A stretch of DNA of 64,000 bases from Otis tarda. Taxonomy: Eukaryota; Chordata; Aves; Otidiformes; Otididae. The DNA lies in the NCBI GenBank assembly GCA_026413225.1, contig CM048557.1, positions 70,050,987-70,114,986 on the forward strand, written 5' to 3'. Position 1 is the first letter of the stretch; each line of letters starts with the position of its first letter. The notes beneath the pieces are model-generated. The model worked only from the letters and a program-made list of their open reading frames with translations. It searched no databases and was not told the origin of the DNA. Positions 1 through 9,455 of the stretch are shown here, piece by piece. The translations under genes and the position numbers were made by a program.

Positions 1-321
1 TGTTGTGTCCTACTCAGCCGAGAGCTGGAAGGCACAGCGATAATACAGATGTTCTTGCCTTTGACTCTTCATCTCACCAACACCTTGCTGATGCACGCAA
101 ATACTCCGTAACTAGGGCTACATTATGTCAAAAGCCAAAATATTTCAAACCATTTGCTGTTGCCTTCTCTTTTTCCAACACACAACAGCCGGTGTGGTCC
201 TCCCCTTCCTCACCTAACCCTGGTTTCTGTACCAACCTCCACACAGACCAGACTTCACAGGAATTCCCCCCAAAATGGCCCTGAAAGAGTTTCAGGGTGC
301 TTCGTGTTTCTGAAATGAGGT
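1..321. other. Unassigned intergenic sequence
   Basis: No coding, RNA or repeat signature is recognised here. The open frame that covers most of it has no domain-like composition. Confidence 0.4.
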
Positions 322-838
322 CACAGAATCACAGAATGGTTTGGGTGGGAAGGGACCATCAAAGCCCACCCAGTCCAACCTCCCTGCAAGGAGCAGGGAC
401 ATCTCCAACCAGATCAGGTTGCTCAGAGCCCCGGCCAACCTGGCCTGGAATGTTTCCAGGGATGGGGCATCCACCGCCTCTCTGGGCAACCTGGGACAGG
501 GTTCCACCACCCTCAGTGTGAAAATTTTTTTCCTAATATCCAATCTGAATCTACCTCCCTCTATTTTAAAACCATCACCCCTCGTCCTGTCCCACCAGGC
601 CCTGCTGAAGAGTCTCTCCCCACCTTTCCTGCAGCCCCCTTTGGGCACTGGGAGCCGCTCTCAGGTCTCCCCGGAGCCTCCTCTTCTCCAGGCTGAACAG
701 CCCCAGCTCTCCCAGCCTGGCCTCACAGCAGAGCTGCTCCAGCCCTCTCAGCATCTGCGTGGCCTCCTCTGGACCCTCTCCAACAGCTCCACGTCCTTCC
801 AGCCCAAAGTCCAACATCTGGACAGCTCTGACAGCACA
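322..838 (-). mobile_element. CR1 LINE fragment, 3' end, minus orientation
   Basis: The + strand reads as the reverse complement of a CR1 3' end. It begins with the complement of the ATTCTGTGATTCT-type tail, runs through the 3' UTR block about 'upon the AACCTGATCT' stretch, and continues into the C-terminal part of the CR1 ORF2 protein. The minus-strand frame 292-648 contains [19 protein letters not shown] and RLPREAVDAPSLE, which are typical CR1 ORF2 C-terminal blocks. The 5' limit near 838 is judged from loss of CR1-like sequence and is approximate. The copy is 5'-truncated, as nearly all CR1 insertions are, and carries stops and frameshifts, so it is a dead insertion. Confidence 0.9.
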
Positions 839-2035
839 GACAGCCGGGTGTTGCCCAGAAACAAAGATGAGCTGAGCAGGGAAACAGATGAGCCAGAGCA
901 GCTTGGCCCAGCGCCGCGCGGTGCGGAGGAGCAGCCGGGAAGGCCCCTCTGCTGTTGCCCGACACCAGGCCGTATCCCAACAGAGTCACCATCACCCGCT
1001 GTTACGGAGACCAAAGAGCCCAGGAAAGAATCCCCTGTGTGATTTTCCCCACGTCCTGGCCCCGTGCGAGGGGCTGGGAAGGCAGCACTTAGCAAACACC
1101 GCACCAAGGGCTGGCTCTTTCGGAATCAGTCAAATTTTCCCTTCTCAAGTGCCAGTTTGTCACCTAACGTCGCAGAGACGCAAGGCTGTGGTGAAAGGAT
1201 TTCTTGGCTGACCCGCACCTTGTCTAGAACTGCTGCTTTGTCATTCAGTAAACGTCTACATAAGTAATGCGCTGCTGTGCTCCTCCATAATTTTTTTTTT
1301 TTTGTAATTTGGATATGAAAAGTTGAAAAATTAAGAAGTTTTTCACAGTCAACCCAACAGGGTTGGGATATTTAATCCTCTTGGCACGCTTGTGTATAGG
1401 TTTCATCCCTTAAGGCTCTGGCGCGGAATTAACGTGCCCTGCTCCCGTCACGGTTTCTGTTGGAAAAGATTCGGGATGTTAACAAAAACACCTTCTCTAA
1501 TTTTAGTATGCAAAATTCTAATTACAGTATGAATTTCTTATTTCTTAATTCTTCACCAATTTTATTCACCCTCTGGGTACCGAAACATAATTAATTCTGC
1601 TTTACTTTTTCCAATAGATTGATGTGTATTATCATATATATTAAATTCTCACTTCTGTAACTTTTTTCATTTTTATTGCTTCCCACACTGACAACGTTCA
1701 CTTCATTAAAAACATGTAATCCCTGAGCAGCGATCAAGACATAATTGCACATTTTGGTATTATAATACCAGGCATTTTCTTCCTATTTTATGAGCAAAAC
1801 CCCCCGTCAGGCTCGTGGGACTCAGGAACCTCCCAAACCACCAGTGGATTCCAGGCTGAGGCGTCAGGGGCACTGGCGGGGGTTGGCAGGGCGGGGATCT
1901 GCCTTCCTGGCATCCATCCCTCTCTCTCTCTCACTGGCATCGTTCCCTCTCCCTTGCTGGCTCCCTCTCACTCCTTCGTTTGCTGCTCCTTTCATTTCTG
2001 TGATTGCTGCTTAGCAATGTCGGTCATGGGGACAT
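839..2035. other. Unassigned intergenic sequence, AT-rich in the middle
   Basis: Positions 839-1265 are of mixed composition without recognisable coding. Positions 1285-1790 are AT-rich with a short T run near 1290-1302. A short CT run lies near 1919-1933. No gene is supported. Confidence 0.4.
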
Positions 2036-2231
2036 TGGGTGGTGAGAAATTGTGCATCGTTCATTTTGTGCATTTTAATATCCTTATATTCTGTTATTAT
2101 TGTAGTTTTCCTTTATTATTTTAGTAAGCTGTCTTCATCTCAACCTACGAGTTTTCCTTCCTTCCCAATTCTCTCCCCGATCCTGCTAGAGTGAGTGAGC
2201 AACTGCGTGGTGACCAGAGCCAAACCACCAT
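2036..2231 (+). mobile_element. Probable avian endogenous retrovirus LTR fragment
   Basis: The stretch has a TTATT-rich segment, then a block reading CTTCATCTCAACCTACGAG, then a pyrimidine-rich run and GTGAGTGAGCAACTGCGTGG. This order resembles the 3' part of an abundant bird ERV LTR (ERVL-like by my recollection). No internal gag, pol or env sequence is present, so it is at most a solo or fragmentary LTR. Boundaries and orientation are approximate, and the call rests on pattern recognition only. Confidence 0.5.
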
Positions 2232-4286
2232 ACTCGCCTACAACGCCCAGCACAGAACCGACGCGGCTGCTGCAGGCTTACGCATCACTTCCAACCAAAC
2301 TACAGGCTCTTCTGACAGGGATCAAACAGCAATTTCAAAGCACTGCTGTTGAATACTCTGTATTTTGTCACATTTTATCCCGCTATAACTCCTTTCACTG
2401 CTTAAGTGACTACTCCTCCTCTTCCCCTTCGGGCTCCAAACTTTGGCCAGTTATTTTTTGGCCAGTTGTCATTGTTATTTTATTAAGAAGCTTCGTGCTG
2501 AGTTGCTGGGGTGTCTCTGGGTGAGGCTGGCAGCCTCCTGAGGGCACCCCATCATCCCCCACCCCGGGGGCTCAGAGGGTTCTCCCGGCACACAGTGCAG
2601 GGGGGCACCGCAGGAACAGGCGACCACGGTTTTCTGATAGATCATCTTTGCCCAGCAAGGCCAGTTAAAAGTTTGTGACATTTCTGTAATTGAGTGAGTG
2701 TAATTTGGGGGTTGAACAGTCCTATTACGTTAGATCAACGTTTTATCAAAGAGCTTCCAGAGTGCTGTGTGGCTTCACCCATCCCACAATCTCATGGAGA
2801 ATTAGAACAAAATTATAGCCCAAATTTAACTCCTGCGCATCCCCTCTGGGTCCATTTTTAATCTCTCGTGCTGGATTTCGTGATTTAATGTTGGCAGTGT
2901 GATTTTAGAAAGCCCTGTGATGGCGGCAGCGCCTCCGGGTGAATTTACGGCACCGAGCCGGTGAGGCGGCCATCCGTCACCGGCGAGCTGTGAGAAGGGC
3001 GTCCGCGCGGGCGGAGCGTCCCTCGGAGTTTCTGCGGTTGCATTCACTCACCCATAACAGGATCGCCATCAGCAGTTTCTGAGGAGAGGGATTGTTGGTC
3101 GATATCTCACAAAAATTGTCATTGCGCTGCGTAACCTGCTCTACGGCAAGGACTTTACGCACGGCCCTTAGCCAGCTTCAGGAAAAAAAAAAAAATCAGA
3201 TTTGCCCAAATTTTCTGGGAGAAAAGAAACATAATTATCATTTCACTTCAGCTCACCTACCTCGCTGCGGCCCTGCGGATTCACGAGAGGAGCCAAACCT
3301 CCCGGGAGGACGCGGCGGAGCGGCACGGAGGGCGGGCAAAGCAAAGCAGCTCGGAATGACTCGCCGGCCAGCCTGGGCACGCGGGGAGGGGAAAACCCCG
3401 CACAGCCCTGCAAAAACCAGCGTAACTCTGGGATGAGAAACGGTCACAAGGATTATACAGCCTCCCCGAAGAAAACCTGCAGATTAAATCGGGGTTTTAC
3501 ATGCCGTGATTTAGTTGTGGCCATTTATTTCTGTTTGTTCTTGCTAGAATTAATTTGATTTAATTCCAGCTCCTCCGAGCTTGAGTTTTACAATATTATT
3601 AACGCACTCCCAACGCAGTCCTGTGCGGGCCCAGTACACCACCACCGCTAATTCCAGTCACAGAAGCACACAAATTCTCCTGTATCCAGCACAAGCAGCC
3701 AACAATCTCACGAACTTGTGAAAAGCACAGTACAGGTGATTGGTTAATTAAAACGGTGCGCGTTTCACAGCGTGTGGCAGGATGCTGGCGAGAGGAAACA
3801 GGGCGCTGGGCTGAAGAAATCAACGGAGGTAGGAGGGAGCAATCCACAACACCCGACTGACAGAGCGAGGTATTCCTTATTTATCCACGGGATCTGTACC
3901 GAAACGGAGGCCCGCGCGCTGACGGGGAGCTTCATTAGAAGTAGTGTCAGGCCTACGTGATGGAAATTACACTCAGATCCACGCCTAACGGCATCGGATT
4001 GGCCTAAACAGGAGTCGCCTCGCAGGAAATAATGAGCTTCACACCCGACACCGGAAGAGACGGGGATGAACTCGAGAGTGCTTGGACTCTTAATCAGGCA
4101 ATTATATCTTCCTCTTGCTCCTGAATTAATTAAAGGAGAAAATAGCTACAGCATCAAGACACTTTCACAACAAAAACAGACTCGTGACCACGTGTCAAAG
4201 GCAGAGCGATCCATACAAACGGGAGGTCTCCGGACAGCCCAGTCCCCAGCCAGTTCCTCCTCCCAGACTGGTGAAACGGGGGCTCC
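2232..4286. other. Unassigned intergenic sequence
   Basis: CpG-richer patches occur near 2925-3030 and 3260-3420, with an A run at about 3182-3194. Short homeodomain-like TTAATT motifs are scattered around 3545-3565 and 4123-4135. No coding region or repeat is recognised. Confidence 0.4.
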
Positions 4287-4437
4287 CCGTTCAGCAGGGG
4301 GCTGCTGTGATGGGACGGGGGTCACGGTTTTGAAACAGAGGGAGGTAAATTCAGATTGGATGTAAGGAAGGAAGAAATGTTTTACGCTGAGGGTGGTGGC
4401 ACACTGGCCCAGGTTGCCCAGAGAGGTGGTGGATTTA
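4287..4437 (+). mobile_element. CR1 LINE fragment, internal piece
   Basis: The + strand matches the CR1 ORF2 C-terminal coding region: TTCAGCAGGGGGCTGCTGTG, then the ACGCTGAGGGTGGTGG block, then TTGCCCAGAGAGGTGGTGGA. It stops abruptly without the 3' UTR and tail, so both ends are truncated. It lies about 560 bp upstream of an oppositely oriented CR1 copy. Confidence 0.85.
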
Positions 4438-4999
4438 ATTTTGAGTTACATTAATTACGGGAAATGAGACTGGAGAGTGCTCTGGAGTCAGGCACGTGTC
4501 CTGAAAGTGCCACAAATTATAACTCCGCATATGTGTGGTGGGAAAGACGACCCACTAGCAAACCTCTCAAATACAGACAGCCCCCCAGGAGACAGGGCTG
4601 TACGTTATTCACAGAAAGAACCCCGATGGCGCTAAGATTTGTCGAGCATTTCAATTGCCCTGAGATAATTAAGAATTTGCTCAGTGAACAAAACTAGAAA
4701 CCTAAAAATCACAGCAGCTGAACAAATTATTCCAAAATCTGCCTCATTTATTTCATGACGATGTAGATTTGCAGAAAATTAACATAAGATGCAACACCAG
4801 TAGCTTATGTTAAGCTGGGAAATAAAAAAAAATGAGAGCCATACGATGGATCTCTTGGACTTGCTCTGCACACATCTCAGCACCTCTACTCACAACTTCT
4901 GCTGTAAGCCAACCTTGAATGAAGCTCTGCCCAATTATTGGCCCATCTCTTGAAAAACTAACTACATCGGATTCACAGCATGGCTTTGGGAGTGAGTGT
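4438..4999. other. Unassigned intergenic sequence
   Basis: Moderately AT-rich. No gene or repeat recognised. Confidence 0.4.
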
Positions 5000-5322
5000 A
5001 GAGTCACGGAAGGGTTTGGGTGGGAAGGGACCGTTAAAGCCCATCCAGCCCAACCCCCCTGCCAGGAGCAGGGACATCTCCAACCAGATCAGGTTGCTCA
5101 GAGCCTCATCCAACCTGGCCTGGAATGTTTTGAGGGATGGGGCATCCACCACCTCTCTGGGCAACCTGGGACAGTGTGCCACCACCCTCAGTGGAAAAAA
5201 TTTCTTCCTAGTATCTGATCTGAATCTGCCTCCCTCTATCTTGAAACCGTTACCCCTCATTCTGTCACACCAGGCCCTGCTGAAGAGTCTCTCCCCATCT
5301 TTCCTGTAGCCCCCTTTAGGCA
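5000..5322 (-). mobile_element. CR1 LINE fragment, 3' end, minus orientation
   Basis: The sequence is the reverse complement of a CR1 3' end. The minus-strand translation includes DRMRGNGFKIEGGRF and [20 protein letters not shown], the CR1 ORF2 C-terminus, followed by the 3' UTR ending near 5000. The copy is 5'-truncated at about 5320, where CR1-like sequence gives way to a GC-rich stretch. Confidence 0.9.
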
Positions 5323-5890
5323 GGAGGCAAAGCAGGGGGAGGCCGGCCGGCCCAGCAGCACCCCGGCCCAGCAGCACCCCTGGGACGTTCGCAGTGGGGG
5401 CCTGGTGCTCACAGCCTCCACCCCACCAAGGTGCGCCAGCCTCGGTGCGCGCAGCCGACACTTTCAATATTTCCAGGTGAAAAGCTGGCAAACGCACAGA
5501 AATCCAAGCCCTGCTCTGCACGGGGAAGTGATGTCAATAAGTAATGTGCTGTGAGAGAGAAATCAGACAGCCTGCAATGTTTAATTTATTAACCTTGTTC
5601 CACGGGGAACGGATATGAAACCAACCCTGGTTTGATTCGGTTTGTCTGCTCCTATCTGGCCACCAACACGCGGTGTGGAACTCCAGGCGGTGTGAAAAGG
5701 TGACACTCATTACTCGGCAGCACGGCCCTGCAATCTGTCCTGCCGCACAGCCTTCCCGCACGGCCAGCTGCGGCCGTTCCCGGCCAGCGACCCAGAGAAA
5801 TCATCTCCTGTCAAACGTCTGCCACTCAAGGCTGGAGGTTCTACAGGAATACTGCGTGGACGCAGTGCGAGGGATTTCCACCAGCTATAG
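5323..5890. other. Unassigned intergenic sequence
   Basis: A short direct repeat of a CCCAGCAGCACCCC unit lies near 5350-5383. Nothing else is recognised. Confidence 0.4.
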
Positions 5891-6165
5891 TCACGGAATC
5901 ACAGAGTGGTTTGGGCTGGAAGAGACCCTAAAGACCACCCCTTTCCAACTCCCTTGCCCTGGGCAGGGACACCTTCCACCAGACCAGGTCGCTCCATCCA
6001 GCCTGGCCTTGAACACTGCCAGGGACGGGGCATCCACAGCTTCTCTGGGCAACCCATGCCAGCGCCTCACTGCCCTCACAGGGGAGAATTTCTTCCTTAT
6101 GCGCAATCTAAACCTCCCCTCTTTTAATTTAAAACCATCACCCCTCATCCTGTCACCACAAGCAT
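5891..6165 (-). mobile_element. Older CR1 LINE fragment, minus orientation
   Basis: This is the reverse complement of a CR1 3' end that differs from its neighbours. It carries a variant 3' UTR (GGCTGGAAGAGACCCTAAAG at the edge) and a diverged ORF2 C-terminus (minus frame includes RMRGDGFKLKEGRFRLRI). The divergence suggests another, probably older, CR1 subfamily than the copies at 5.0 and 7.8 kb. I cannot assign the subfamily name. Confidence 0.85.
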
Positions 6166-6967
6166 TAAAACATGAGGAACACAGCAAATAGGAGGAAAGA
6201 GAAGAGAGGTCTAAATAAGGCCAAGTACGTGGGGAGCGTGGGAAGAGGGGCTGACCATGGCCACCTCAGCAGGTCAGGTTTGGCAAGGCCAGAGCTTGCA
6301 TTCTGCTCTGGAAGAAAGAGCAAGTCACCACCACTCTCACGTCTTCAGTCCCACCAATCACCGCATTTGCCTTTCCGCAGCCTGAGTGGAGTTTACCAGC
6401 GAAGAAACTAAAGCCACCGACCATCACAGAAGAGGCAGATCCTGCCTCCACTGAAGTCTACAGAAGTCTGGCCCCTGATTTAACCACAGACAGCCTTGGT
6501 TCCTCCACCTCCCAATTCACCTACCAGCACCAGTCCTACATAACAACTCAAGGGCCCTGCTCAAGCCCTGGGGCTGGGCTGGTGGTACACAGCCCCGGTA
6601 CGGACACTGGAGCTCTCCACACGCTCCCACAGATCCCCTGCTCAGGAAACGCAAAGCCTTCACACTACTGCACATCCCGCCGTCAACGCAAAGCCAAGGA
6701 GAACAGGAAGGCACACTGCAACAGGCACTTCTAAACCCCCGCAATCCAGCCAGGGTGTGCTGAGTTAGGTATTCCAGAACCACCACCCAGTACGTTTCTC
6801 CTGTCTCTTTTTTGGTCAGAAACCACGATGTAAATGTTTAATGGGAGCAACAACTTTCCTATACAATTCTTGCCACAGAAGATGCTTATTTGTTAAGACA
6901 AACTCTTACATCATCTTCAAAAGGCAAATATTATCAGAACAACAGTTATTTGAAGCTGCTTCTGTCA
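6166..6967. other. Unassigned intergenic sequence
   Basis: Mixed composition. No coding or repeat signature recognised. Confidence 0.4.
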
Positions 6968-7113
6968 TCCCTGGAAACGTTCAAGGCCAGGTTGGCCGGG
7001 GCTCTGAGCAACCTGATCTGGTTGGAGATGTCCCTGCTCCGTGCAGGGGGGTTGGACTGGACGACCTTTGAAGGTCCCTTCCCACCCAAACCCTTCTGTG
7101 ATTCTATGATCTC
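6968..7113 (+). mobile_element. CR1 LINE 3' end, short, plus orientation
   Basis: It begins with the end of ORF2 (CATCCCTGGAAACGTTCAAG), continues through AACCTGATCTGGTTGGAG and the 3' UTR, and ends in TTCTGTGATTCTATGATCT. About 146 bp long and strongly 5'-truncated. It forms an inverted pair with the minus-oriented CR1 at 7760-8032. Confidence 0.9.
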
Positions 7114-7759
7114 CTGTAATCTTCTCCCTTGGCTTTAGAAGAGCCATTTTCTCTCCAGGACAACCAAACTCCTAGCATTACAGGCTAGCACAAACACAAA
7201 AATGGAGATACCTCTACAAGCAAGGCTCGCTGGTAAGCCAGTGTTAACACGTCACCCTGCAGACAGAGCAAAATCAGTCAATCTTTTTTCTTTTTTAAAT
7301 TGGCCACCAAACAACATCACACGTTGACGAGTTAAGCATCATACAGAAAGACAGAGGCTATTCTGGCAGAGCTTGTACTGGGGCAGCTGGGAATTGAAGC
7401 TGTCTTTCCAAACCTCATTTCGCCGCTTAGCTCTGCTCATAACCAACCTCTGCCCAAGACCTCTTCTGTAGTTACTCCCCTGCCACTCCAAAATACATTC
7501 GCAATGAATAAAAGATGCTACAGATGAGGTCAAGTGACAGGTCAGCTTGGAGTCGGAGCAGTCACACATCGCTTGGCCGTGCTTGACCTCTGAATCCCAA
7601 TGCTACACAACAAAATCACCGATTCAAGACGCAGCTGAGCTCAGCAGGAAGGCTTCTCTGCACCTCCCAGCTCCCCTGGGAGCAAGGTTAACATTAAAGA
7701 TTCCCCTCTTTACCATGAAGTCTCAGCGGTTAATTACCCTTGCTCTGCACGCTGTACAA
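7114..7759. other. Unassigned intergenic sequence between two inverted CR1 copies
   Basis: No gene is recognised. This segment would be the loop if the flanking CR1 arms paired in a transcript. Confidence 0.4.
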
Positions 7760-8032
7760 GTCATAGAATCATAGAACGGTTTGGGTGGGAAGGGACCTTC
7801 AAAGCCCATCCAGTTCAGTTGGAGCAGGGACATCTCCAACCAGATCAGGTTGCTCAGAGCCCCGGCCAACCTGGCCTGGAATGTTTCCAGGGATGGGGCA
7901 TCCACTGCCTCTCTGGGCAACCTGGGCCAGTGTTCTACAACCCTCAGTGTAAAAAATGTTTTCCTTATGTCCAGTCCGAATCTGCTTCCTTCTGTTTTAA
8001 AACCATTACCTCTTGTCCTGTCACAGCAAGAG
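7760..8032 (-). mobile_element. CR1 LINE 3' end, minus orientation, with internal deletion
   Basis: It starts at the complement of the tail (TCATAGAATCATAGAACGG) and runs into the ORF2 C-terminus (minus frame RLPREAVDAPSLE equivalent). Compared with the copy at 322, a short piece of the 3' UTR around the C-rich/G-rich run is missing near 7815-7822. Confidence 0.9.
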
Positions 8033-8611
8033 GTTCAAGGAAATGGAACACCTATCACCAGTTTGGTTAGCAATCTACTTTTATGACCTGGTCTATCACC
8101 TCCTGGCAATCCACCCACTCTCACAGCGACGCACCGCAGAGAGACCGACAACTTGGCTCATACCCAGAAGAACCCACAAAATTAAGATCTCCATGCCAAA
8201 GTCAAGTGCCCTGCTCGCTGCTCTCTGGCAACCCAGGACCTCCCCACCATACACATCATCTGGGGGAGGTTCAGGCTCCTGGGACCTTACTCGTTGAAGC
8301 TCAGGGAAAGATCTTTAGAGTTTTTTTCTCATCCAGCTGTAATTATAACTTGGATTTTAACTCATACAATTAATCTATTGAAACATGCAAACAGGAATTA
8401 TGAAATATAGGTTCTCCTGTTTCTCTTTCAGACTCCCATTTATTTATGGATATCCAGAAGTTTAGGATATCACGGGGAGGCATTCGCCATGGATTTCTTT
8501 TAAGTGTGGGATCAAAACAAAACAAAATCTTTAGGTTTCAAAAGGACTGTGCAAGATGGACAGGTTATGCACTAAGAAAGCCCATCATCTCCTCCCAGCC
8601 TAAAATAAGAA
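8033..8611. other. Unassigned intergenic sequence
   Basis: AT-rich towards its end. No gene or repeat recognised. Confidence 0.4.
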
Positions 8612-8725
8612 GAAGCAGTAAGTGATTGACAGCCAACTGTAGTCAACAGAGAAAAAAATCTTCATAAATTATGATTCAGTTTGTCCTTTGTTGACTACAG
8701 TTGGCTGTCAATCACTTACCGCTTT
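8612..8725. repeat. Near-perfect inverted repeat (long hairpin)
   Basis: The core arms are 8614-8648 and 8689-8723, each 35 nt, with 34 of 35 positions complementary. The single mismatch pairs 8617 with 8720. In a + strand RNA the stem extends to 8612-8651 against 8686-8725: 40 positions, of which I count 37 Watson-Crick, 2 G-U and 1 mismatch, closing a 34-nt AT-rich loop. The left arm includes GTAAGTGATTGACAGCC and the right arm is its complement, so a splice-donor-like GTAAGT is present on both strands. It is longer and more perfect than a typical miRNA precursor. It may be a recent local inverted duplication, a MITE-like relic, or a hairpin RNA gene; the sequence alone does not decide. Confidence 0.9.
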
Positions 8726-9307
8726 CCTGCATTGGAGGAAGGGAAGAAGGTTGCTGTCTCCTTCCTCCCCAGCAAGCTGTCGGCTCTCTCTGCGCACTTT
8801 CTACCCAAGGCGTTTAAATGTTCTCATCTGGCACTTAACAGAAATACATAATAAACCTCCCAATTACCTTCTACCCTTTTAAATGTCAAACCAATCAAAA
8901 GGTTGAAAGGGGAAAATTAAAGCCTATTTTCAGAAGAGCACACTTACTAATGTATGGCTGACCTTCAAGAGAAGACTTAAGATAACGCAGCTTCTTCTCA
9001 GTACGTAACCCTGCCTTCCAGCCCACAGGATGAACTCAGACATGTGGGCTCCATCGCAAAAATGACTCTTAGAAAATTTAATCACATTCAATTTACCTAA
9101 AACTGTGATATCTGGCGGGTTCTGGTTTCAGTATGACCTCGGTGACTTTGAGTAGCTGCAAGATAATTCTGTCTGGGAGGAGCAAAGGAAAGATTCATTA
9201 TTAGAAGAGCCGTCCAGGATGTCTACAGACAGAAATTCATCTACTTCCCAATTTCCTTAGAAACAGGAGCCATGTGAAACTCATCGAACTACCCATTTAC
9301 ATCATAG
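8726..9307. other. Unassigned intergenic sequence
   Basis: AT-rich, no coding or repeat signature recognised. Confidence 0.4.
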
Positions 9308-9455
9308 GAAGTGGTGGAGCCACCAACCCTAGAGGTGTCCAAAGACCGTGTAGACGTGGCACTTCAGGACATGGTTCAGTGGGCATGGTGGTGTCAGGTT
9401 GATGGTTGGACTTGACGGTCTTGGAGGTCTCTTCCAACCTTAAGATTCTATGATT
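9308..9455 (+). mobile_element. Diverged CR1 3' end (X/Y-type by pattern)
   Basis: The stretch reads AGTGGTGGAGCCACCAACCC, then TTCAGGACATGGTTCAGTGG, then TTGGACTTGACGGTCTTGGA, and ends CTTAAGATTCTATGATT. This layout matches a CR1 3' end of a different subgroup from the AACCTGATCT copies. Subgroup naming is from memory and uncertain. It is heavily 5'-truncated. Confidence 0.75.

Noticed and set aside
2036-2231. Complete endogenous retrovirus
   Set aside because: Only an LTR-like piece is visible; no gag, pol or env coding signature occurs near it or near the similar piece at 50165-50533.
8612-8725. Calling the hairpin a mirtron or definite miRNA
   Set aside because: The left arm has GTAAGT, but the right arm does not end in AG, and the stem is longer and more perfect than typical precursors. 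Without small RNA data only a hairpin can be claimed.
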